13,164 bases of DNA from Flavobacterium psychrophilum (lineage in GTDB: Bacteria; Bacteroidota; Bacteroidia; Flavobacteriales; Flavobacteriaceae): positions 19,577-32,740 of the forward strand of contig DYPB01000013.1 in NCBI GenBank assembly GCA_020720185.1. Reading direction: 5' to 3'. Below are positions 7,980 to 13,164 of the stretch, piece by piece. The stretch's first letter is position 1, and the number at the start of each line of letters is the position of its first letter. Made by a program: the position numbers and the translations under genes. The notes under the pieces were generated by a model. That model was not told the origin of the DNA. It searched no databases and was given only the letters and a program-made list of their open reading frames with translations.

Positions 7980-8903
7980 TTATATAATTGTTGTTAAATT
8001 CTTTTTTTTAAGAACAGCATTCATTCCCTCAATTCCTTGAATTCCACCAGTATGAATAGCTAATATTTTTGAATTATTAGGGAAAAAACCTTTTTCTATC
8101 AAATCAATAATACCAAAAATCATTTTTCCTGTGTAAATTGGATCTAATAAAATTTGATGGTTTTTATTAAAATCATTAATAAAATGAATCAATTCTGGAG
8201 TAGTTTTGCCATATCCTCCAAAATGATAATCGTTAATGAGTTGCCAATTTTTATTTTCGGTAAATTTACTAATTTTTTTTTCTAAAAAATCGCCTTTTAG
8301 AGCTGGAAAACCTAAAATTTTTTGAGCATCATTAGCTGAATTTATGAGCCCAGCAATAGTTCCACCTGTTCCAATGCAACAACAAATATAGTCAAAAGAA
8401 GTATCAATATCGGTCAAAATTTCCTCACATCCTTTTACGGCTAATTGATTAGTACCACCTTCTGGCAGTTGATAAAAAATACCGTATTTTTGCTTCAAAT
8501 ATTCTAAAAAAGAGGAACTGTCTTTTTGTCTGTAAGTTTCTCTTGACACAAATTCAAAATGCATTCCAGAGTTTTTAGCAAATTTTAGTGTTGGGTTTTT
8601 ATCCGTCTCCGACCATAATTCTTCTCCACGAATTACCCCAATAGTTTCAAAATTATTCTCTTTACCAGCAAAAGCTACAGCTGCAATATGATTTGAAAAA
8701 GCACCTCCAAAAGTAAGAACCTTGGTCTGTTTTTCGGCTTTTGCTTGTAATAAATTATATTTTAATTTTCTATATTTATTTCCAGAAACGAAAGGATGTA
8801 TTAAATCTTCTCGTTTGATAACCAATGATATAGAACCATCAAGAATGATATTTTGGTTTTTAATTGTCAAACTGATAGAATTAGTACTATTCTTTAAATT
8901 CAC
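7980..8903 (-). CDS. PLP enzyme, ACC deaminase / D-cysteine desulfhydrase family
   Basis: This 307-aa fold-type II PLP enzyme would be cytoplasmic. The signature [19 protein letters not shown] at 29-47 contains the cofactor Lys43. [11 protein letters not shown] at 65-75 and GTGGTIAGL at 178-186 (phosphate loop) follow, and AIHTGG sits near the end. Relatives deaminate 1-aminocyclopropane-1-carboxylate or desulfhydrate D-cysteine. Bacteroidetes members are usually annotated as ACC deaminase, but most probably act on D-cysteine or another small D-amino acid, and the sequence alone does not settle it. The start is GTG at 8903, 17 nt inside the end of accA. No in-frame ATG lies nearby, and a TTG eleven codons in is the only other early candidate. 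The overlap implies translational coupling to accA. Confidence 0.85.
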   Translation of the reverse strand: MNLKNSTNSISLTIKNQNIILDGSISLVIKREDLIHPFVSGNKYRKLKYNLLQAKAEKQTKVLTFGGAFSNHIAAVAFAGKENNFETIGVIRGEELWSETDKNPTLKFAKNSGMHFEFVSRETYRQKDSSSFLEYLKQKYGIFYQLPEGGTNQLAVKGCEEILTDIDTSFDYICCCIGTGGTIAGLINSANDAQKILGFPALKGDFLEKKISKFTENKNWQLINDYHFGGYGKTTPELIHFINDFNKNHQILLDPIYTGKMIFGIIDLIEKGFFPNNSKILAIHTGGIQGIEGMNAVLKKKNLTTII

Positions 8904-9840
8904 CCATTTTGCTGTATTTATCCATTCGTTGTGACACTAAATCGGCCGTAGATAAATCTTTCAGTTCACTAAAACCTTTTAGAATTTGTTTCTCAACATT
9001 TTTAAAAGCCGTTTCACGATCATAATGAGCACCGCCAAGAGGTTCAGTAATTACTTCATCAACTAATTTCATTTTTTTCATTTCTGTCGATGTCAATTTC
9101 AAAGCTTCAGCTGCTTGTTCTTTATGTTCCCAGCTTTTCCATAAAATAGACGAACAACTTTCTGGAGAAATTACAGAATACCAAGTGTTTTCCATCATAT
9201 AAACCCTGTCGCCAACACCTATTCCTAATGCTCCGCCAGAGGCTCCCTCGCCTATAATTACAGTAATAATTGGAACTTGTAGTTTAATCATTTCAAAAAT
9301 ATTTCGGGCAATAGCTTCGCCTTGACCTCTTTCTTCGGCTTCCAAACCACAATAGGCACCAGGAGTGTCTATTAATGTTACTACTGGAATTCCAAATTTT
9401 TCTGCCATTTTCATCAATCGTAATGCTTTTCTGTAACCTTCTGGACTTGCCATTCCAAAGTTTCTATACTGACGGGTCTTGGTATTATAGCCTTTTTGTT
9501 GCCCAATGATCATAAATGATTGTCCTTCAATTTTGCCTAATCCAGCAACCATTGCTTTGTCGTCTTTAAAATTTCTGTCTCCAAAAAGTTCTAAAAAACT
9601 ATCACCACAAAGTGCATTAACATAATCCATCGTATAAGGTCTGTTTGGGTGTCGAGACAGTTGTACCCGTTGCCAAGCTGTTAAATTACCATAAATTTCT
9701 TTTTTAATATCAATTAATTTTTGCTCAATTTGTTCGCAAGTATTGGTAACATCAATTTTAGATTCTTGACCAATAATTTCACATCTATCTAATTGTTCTA
9801 TAAGTTCTTTTACAGGAAGTTCAAAATCTAAATATTCCAT
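8887..9840 (-). CDS. accA: Acetyl-CoA carboxylase carboxyltransferase subunit alpha
   Basis: AccA with AccD transfers the carboxyl group from biotin on AccB to acetyl-CoA, making malonyl-CoA for fatty-acid synthesis in the cytoplasm. The 317-aa length is normal for the family. Features are [10 protein letters not shown] at the start, [19 protein letters not shown] at 56-74, FGDR at 86-89, [21 protein letters not shown] at 156-176, and the oxyanion-hole segment [12 protein letters not shown] at 197-208. The residue after GAY is Cys164 where many homologues have Pro, a small deviation. It is the first gene of the four-gene operon ending in hemL; accD is not in the window. Start at ATG 9840 gives the conserved N-terminus. 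Confidence 0.96.
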   Translation of the reverse strand: MEYLDFELPVKELIEQLDRCEIIGQESKIDVTNTCEQIEQKLIDIKKEIYGNLTAWQRVQLSRHPNRPYTMDYVNALCGDSFLELFGDRNFKDDKAMVAGLGKIEGQSFMIIGQQKGYNTKTRQYRNFGMASPEGYRKALRLMKMAEKFGIPVVTLIDTPGAYCGLEAEERGQGEAIARNIFEMIKLQVPIITVIIGEGASGGALGIGVGDRVYMMENTWYSVISPESCSSILWKSWEHKEQAAEALKLTSTEMKKMKLVDEVITEPLGGAHYDRETAFKNVEKQILKGFSELKDLSTADLVSQRMDKYSKMGEFKE

Positions 9841-9889
9841 TTTTGTATAATTTTTATACTGAATTTATTTCAGCCTCGGTTTTAAGCCA

Positions 9890-9897
9890 CAAATATA
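9890..9897 (-). promoter_or_regulatory. -7 element of the accA operon promoter
   Basis: The minus strand reads TATATTTG, an exact TAnnTTTG match, 49 bp upstream of the accA ATG. No clear TTG lies at the -33 distance. A small palindrome CTGAA-TTTAT-TTCAG at 9859-9873 lies in the predicted leader. The spacer 9841-10019 shows no gene. Confidence 0.4.
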
Positions 9898-10019
9898 CTT
9901 TTTAATTTGTTTTCTAAAAATTTCTTTAAGCAAAGTTTTTAATACTTCATCAAAAAAAGCAATTTTAATTTGTATTATACTCTCAAATTTTTAGGATTTG
10001 GTTCAATAATTAGAGAAGT

Positions 10020-12287
10020 TTACAAAACCAATAATCCAAAAGTTTTTAAAGTGTTTATTGGTTTTGATTGCCAAAAGAGTTCAAAATCTTCAAAATGAGT
10101 TTCAAAATCTTGTTTTAAGTATCCAATAGTTGCAATTTTTTGATTATAAATCGATGTTTTTTCAAGAATTTTTAGCAACCATTCTCCTTCATTTTTATTC
10201 AAATTTACCTCAAACGATTTCTTTTTATCCTCAAATGTTAGCCGAATCATTTCCCAAGATTTGCCTTTTTTTGATTTTGTAAACATTTTAAAACTTGGTT
10301 TTCCGCCAGTCCAAATTACTTTTGAGGACTCTTTTATTGGCAAAATAGAATCTTCTGATAGAAAATTATAAATATAATTTGGTGCAATTTTAGTTTTTGG
10401 AATTTTAAAATCGAACCAATCTTGTAACTCATAATCAAAACATAAACCGTGCATAAAATTATAAATTGATTTCTTTAATCCATAACTAAATGTATCGTGA
10501 TTAATCCCTGTTTTGTCGGTATAATTCAGGTCGTTATTAGCAAATGTTCCTATCAAATGGGTGTCTTTTTTAACACCAAATTTTTCTGGATTTATACCCA
10601 CAGGACTATGAGCAGTCATGGCAAATTGATGCCAAAAACCAGATTGTAAAACTCCTTTTTCAAACATTTGTCTAACCATCTCTAAACTATCAATCGTTTC
10701 CTGAACGGTTTGAGTAGGGTAGCCATACATCAAATAAGCATGAACCATAATGCCTGTTTGGGTAAAATTTTGAGCAACTTTTGCCACCTGATTTACCGAA
10801 ACACCTTTGTCAATAAGTGCTAATAATCTATCCGATGCTACTTCAAGCCCACCAGATACGGCAATGCAACCTGATTTTTTTAATAACAAACATAAATCGG
10901 CAGTAAACGATTTTTCGAACCGAATATTTGTCCACCAAGTAATTACAATTTTTCGTCTAATAATTTCTAATGCAAGCTCTCGCATCAAAGCTGGCGGTGC
11001 CGCCTCATCAACAAAATGAAAACCAGTTTCTCCTGTTTGTGCCACTAATGTTGCTATTCTATCAACAATTATTTGGGCAGCAATGGGTTCATAAATCTTG
11101 ATATAATCTAACGAAATGTCGCAAAAAGTACATTTTCCCCAATAACAACCATGAGCCATCGTTAATTTATTCCACCTTCCGTCGCTCCACATCCTGTGCA
11201 TTGGGTTCACAATTTCTATTACTGAAATGTATTTATCTAATAGTAAATTAGAGTAATCGGGTGTACCAATCTCACTTTGTTTATAATCTTTTTGAGTAGC
11301 ATTATTGATATATGTTACCTTATTATTGATGAGTAAAAATGTTCTTTTAAAAATAATGTTTTTATTCAAACCATCTTCAATAGCAATTTCTTTATCCTTA
11401 GCTGGTGTTTCTTTATCTGCAGATACTGTTTCCGAATGATAAACACTATCTATTAGTAATTCTACAGGCAATTCGCCATCGTCTAGCGTGATGTAATCAA
11501 AAAAATCAAATACTCGTGGGTCAGAAATGCTTCTTAATTCCGTATTTGGAAAGCCTCCACCCATTGCAATTTTAATAAAAGGATGGTGTTTTTTTACAAA
11601 TTGAGCACAACGAAAAGCAGCATATAAATTTCCAGGAAAAGGGACAGAAATTAATAGTAATTTTGGTTGAATATTTTTAATTTTTTCTTCTAAAATTGCT
11701 ACCAATATTCTATCAATATAAGTAAGTTCTTTATTTAGAGCCTTGTATAGATTATCAAAAGAATTTGCACTTCTGCCTAATCGTTCGGCATATCGACTAA
11801 AACCAAAATTTTCATCGACACAAGCTACTATAAAGTCAGATAAATCTTCGAGATATAGCGTTGCTAAATGTTTGGCTTTATCCTGAACGCCCATAGTTCC
11901 AAAAGCCCAATCTAAATCATCGGTTTGATCATATCGAGAGGCTTTTGGTAAAAAATTATCCGTACAAATTTGTAAAGCTAACGATGAATTTTTTCCTTGT
12001 AGAAACAAAATTACGGCATCAATAGTATTAATATAATCGTCTTTTAGAGCAATGATTCTACAAGAATTAGAAGATAGATTGGAGGAATTAGAAGTGTTTT
12101 TGACAAATTGAAATAGATTATTTAAACCTTTTTTTGAAAATATTTCCAAAAGCACTTCAATTCCTAAATCGGCTTGAAAAGAAGAGATTTTTTTAGTATT
12201 TAAAAATCCTTTCAAATAAGCTGTTGCAGGATATGGCGTGTTAAGCTGTGTAAACGGTGGGGTTATAAGAAAAATTGGATTTTTCAA
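10020..12287 (-). CDS. Radical SAM protein with B12-binding-like N-terminal region
   Basis: This 755-aa putative cytoplasmic iron-sulfur enzyme uses S-adenosylmethionine to start radical chemistry; the substrate is unknown. The N-terminus has FLITPPFTQLNTPYPATAYLKGFL, typical of B12-binding radical SAM proteins. A Rossmann-like part at about 205-280 (LLISVPFPGN, MGGGFPNTE, FDYITLDDGE) follows, but I see no DxHxxG cobalamin motif. The cluster motif is Cys381, Cys386, Cys389 in HGCYWGKCTFCD, so CX4CX2C rather than CX3CX2C. SGGLEVASDRLLALIDKG further on is a radical SAM core motif, and ASRYD-type charged segments precede it. The start is TTG at 12287: it gives the conserved N-terminus, and no ATG lies between it and the upstream in-frame TGA. 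Low-complexity insertions occur at 64-76 (Asn/Ser) and 285-305 (Lys/Glu/Asp). It appears monocistronic, and I see no convincing promoter upstream. Confidence 0.85.
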   Translation of the reverse strand: MKNPIFLITPPFTQLNTPYPATAYLKGFLNTKKISSFQADLGIEVLLEIFSKKGLNNLFQFVKNTSNSSNLSSNSCRIIALKDDYINTIDAVILFLQGKNSSLALQICTDNFLPKASRYDQTDDLDWAFGTMGVQDKAKHLATLYLEDLSDFIVACVDENFGFSRYAERLGRSANSFDNLYKALNKELTYIDRILVAILEEKIKNIQPKLLLISVPFPGNLYAAFRCAQFVKKHHPFIKIAMGGGFPNTELRSISDPRVFDFFDYITLDDGELPVELLIDSVYHSETVSADKETPAKDKEIAIEDGLNKNIIFKRTFLLINNKVTYINNATQKDYKQSEIGTPDYSNLLLDKYISVIEIVNPMHRMWSDGRWNKLTMAHGCYWGKCTFCDISLDYIKIYEPIAAQIIVDRIATLVAQTGETGFHFVDEAAPPALMRELALEIIRRKIVITWWTNIRFEKSFTADLCLLLKKSGCIAVSGGLEVASDRLLALIDKGVSVNQVAKVAQNFTQTGIMVHAYLMYGYPTQTVQETIDSLEMVRQMFEKGVLQSGFWHQFAMTAHSPVGINPEKFGVKKDTHLIGTFANNDLNYTDKTGINHDTFSYGLKKSIYNFMHGLCFDYELQDWFDFKIPKTKIAPNYIYNFLSEDSILPIKESSKVIWTGGKPSFKMFTKSKKGKSWEMIRLTFEDKKKSFEVNLNKNEGEWLLKILEKTSIYNQKIATIGYLKQDFETHFEDFELFWQSKPINTLKTFGLLVL

Positions 12288-12398
12288 TTTTTGTTTTTTA
12301 TATGAAGAAGTTGTAAGTAATATTCAGTTTCAATAACGGCTTTATAATGGTTTGGTTTTTTAAACTGTTTTGAATATTTATGTTTTGAATTGTTATAA

Positions 12399-12446
12399 AG
12401 GTGGGTTCTATAAATTAGTTTTTTTGTAAATTTATAGAACCCACCT
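12399..12446 (-). terminator. 18-bp perfect inverted repeat after arsC, probable terminator
   Basis: AGGTGGGTTCTATAAATT (12399-12416) and its exact reverse complement (12429-12446) enclose a 12-nt loop containing seven T. It lies 38 bp beyond the arsC stop codon and 111 bp upstream of the radical SAM start. On the minus strand the stem is followed by TTTATAAC, only a short U run. A terminator for the ars operon is most likely. An operator or a miniature mobile-element remnant is possible. Confidence 0.5.
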
Positions 12447-12484
12447 AAATATATATCCTTGTTAGACCTATAATTTTACTTTGG

Positions 12485-12901
12485 CTAATTCAGATTTTCG
12501 TTTACAAAATTCTTGCAATAAGTTTTAATAAGTTGTGATACAACTCTAAATTCTTCTAAGATTTCCTCGTCTGTTCCTTTTGCTTTTGCTGGATCAGGAA
12601 AATTATGATGGATTTTTTTTGCTTTTGTTGGAAAAAACGGACAACGCTCTTTTGCATTATCGCAAACGGTAATTACGAAATCAAAATCGATGTCAAAATA
12701 TTCATCTATATTGTTTGATGTATGTTTTGAAATATCAATTCCGTCTTCCTTCATTATTAAAATTGCTTTTGGATTAACTCCGTGAGTTTCTACTCCAGCA
12801 CTATATATTTCGGCATTTTCTTTTGCGAAAAATCTCAAATATCCTTCTGCGATTTGACTTCTGCAACTATTTCCAGTGCATAATACTAATACTTTTTTCA
12901 T
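12485..12901 (-). CDS. arsC: Arsenate reductase, thioredoxin-coupled (LMW phosphatase fold)
   Basis: This 138-aa cytoplasmic enzyme reduces arsenate to arsenite for export. The phosphate-binding loop CTGNSCRSQ at 8-16 holds the nucleophile Cys8 and Arg14 (CX5R). Cys80 and Cys87 (VCDNAKERCPFFP) match the redox relay pair of the Staphylococcus aureus ArsC type, which is recycled by thioredoxin. Asp103 in FPDPA is the general acid. All three relay cysteines are present, so a protein tyrosine phosphatase role is less likely. I chose ATG 12901; the frame runs up to 12979, but that stretch overlaps another small gene in a different frame and would only add a KTKTKTK run. It is the last gene of an ars operon reaching beyond the right edge. 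The arsenite pump is not in the window. Confidence 0.93.
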   Translation of the reverse strand: MKKVLVLCTGNSCRSQIAEGYLRFFAKENAEIYSAGVETHGVNPKAILIMKEDGIDISKHTSNNIDEYFDIDFDFVITVCDNAKERCPFFPTKAKKIHHNFPDPAKAKGTDEEILEEFRVVSQLIKTYCKNFVNENLN

Positions 12902-12923
12902 TTTTGTTTTTGTTTTTGTTTTT
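12901..12923 (-). repeat. (TTTTTG)n hexamer tract before arsC start
   Basis: Three TTTTTG units plus TTTTT on the plus strand (CAAAAA units on the coding strand) run directly into the arsC ATG and fill nearly the whole gap to the upstream stop codon at 12925. The A-rich leader would suit Bacteroidetes translation initiation. Change in unit number by slippage would alter the spacing between the two genes. Confidence 0.7.
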
Positions 12924-12924
12924 A

Positions 12925-13050
12925 TTATACGAATAACCAAATTATATTTATAATAGAAAATTTTGGATCGAAACCCCAAATCAATTGTAAAATCGTGATT
13001 GATATTGTAATTATTATGGGTTTTTTATACTTTATTAATAGTTCTTTCAT
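12925..13050 (-). CDS. Small membrane protein of an ars operon (41 aa)
   Basis: ATG at 13050 to TAA at 12925 encodes 41 residues: a basic start (MKELLIKYKK), a hydrophobic helix at about 11-25 (PIIITISITILQLIW), a short GFDPK turn, and a second hydrophobic stretch at 31-41 (FSIINIIWLFV). It looks like a one- or two-segment inner-membrane protein with a cytoplasmic N-terminus. It begins 11 nt after the stop of the upstream frame and ends 23 nt before arsC, so it fits an operon. I seem to recall similar short proteins beside arsC in other flavobacteria, but cannot verify this. Function unknown; a link with arsenite or arsenate handling is only inferred from position. Confidence 0.65.
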   Translation of the reverse strand: MKELLIKYKKPIIITISITILQLIWGFDPKFSIINIIWLFV

Positions 13051-13061
13051 TTTGTTCTATT

Positions 13062-13164
13062 TTAGCAATAGTTTCCTTCTGGCGAGCAGGAAGGTTCGTT
13101 ATTGTCAGTTGTTAATGTAATTTTTTGTTTAGTAGTTGGAATTCCTCAGTTATCTTGTGCTAAA
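13062..13164 (-). pseudogene. C-terminal end of a DUF6428-like protein, interrupted by in-frame TGA
   Basis: Reading from the right edge, one frame gives LAQDN, then TGA (13146-13148), then GIPTTKQKITL...EPSCSPEGNYC and TAA at 13062-13064. From memory, DUF6428 proteins of Bacteroidetes ars operons carry a segment like LAQD-x-Cys-GIP and end in a Cys-rich tail, so the TGA stands where Cys is expected. The tail and the 11-nt spacing to the next gene suggest this was, or is, one coding frame. It may be a nonsense mutation, a sequencing error in a TGC/TGT codon, or, less likely, UGA recoding. Only the last 34 codons are visible. The family call rests on short matches and on the arsC context. Confidence 0.5.

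Noticed and set aside
9859..9873. CTGAA-TTTAT-TTCAG palindrome as a further copy of the twin operator
   Set aside because: It matches the core only partly (CTGAATTTA), is a single palindrome and not a direct-repeat pair, and lies downstream of the predicted accA transcription start.
12399..12446. Insertion sequence end or attachment site
   Set aside because: No transposase or integrase frame, no flanking target duplication, and the two arms are only 12 nt apart; kept only as an open alternative for the hairpin.
12902..12979. Longer N-terminus for ArsC starting at 12979
   Set aside because: It would overlap the 41-aa gene in another frame, adds a repeat-encoded KTKTKTK run, and precedes the normal family start just before the CTGNSCRS loop.

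Overview
The window looks like chromosomal DNA of a Flavobacteriaceae-type Bacteroidetes. The evidence is low GC with A/T-rich spacers, no Shine-Dalgarno sequences, several promoters of the TTG / TAnnTTTG type found in this phylum, a TonB-dependent receptor with a carboxypeptidase-regulatory-like N-terminal domain, and a C-rich intergenic repeat of a kind common in flavobacteria. I see no phage, IS transposase, tRNA, rRNA or CRISPR array.

Left part (1-2957, minus strand): the first 188 codons of an exported TPR-like protein, whose C-terminus lies off the left edge, downstream of a 721-aa TonB-dependent receptor. Each gene has its own promoter. Each promoter carries a pair of direct repeats with core CTGAATTGT (ACAATTCAG in the direction of transcription) at an exact 21-bp period. 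This is the spacing of LytTR-type regulator sites, and it suggests that both genes answer to one regulator encoded outside the window.

Middle-left (3188-5621, plus strand): a RecD/Pif1-like SF1B helicase (474 aa), then two small exported, helix-rich proteins. The first resembles the Spy/CpxP (LTxxQ) family and the second is unrecognised. A hairpin terminator at 5581-5621 separates them from the convergent operon on the other strand.

Middle (5631-9840, minus strand): a compact operon transcribed accA, then a PLP enzyme of the ACC deaminase/D-cysteine desulfhydrase family, then a glucosaminidase-LysM lipoprotein, then hemL. It combines fatty-acid, amino-acid, cell-wall and tetrapyrrole functions. 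Junctions are a 17-nt overlap, a 2-nt gap and a 4-nt gap. The second gene starts with GTG.

Right part (10020-13164, minus strand): a 755-aa radical SAM protein with a B12-binding-like N-terminal region, starting at TTG. It is followed at higher coordinates by an 18-bp perfect inverted repeat, then the end of an arsenic operon. In transcription order that operon holds the C-terminal end of a DUF6428-like protein with an in-frame TGA, a 41-aa membrane protein, and a thioredoxin-type arsenate reductase. The spacer between the last two is entirely a (TTTTTG)n hexamer tract.

The points most worth a second look are the shared 21-bp-phased operators, the in-frame TGA in the DUF6428-like end, and the small membrane protein next to arsC.
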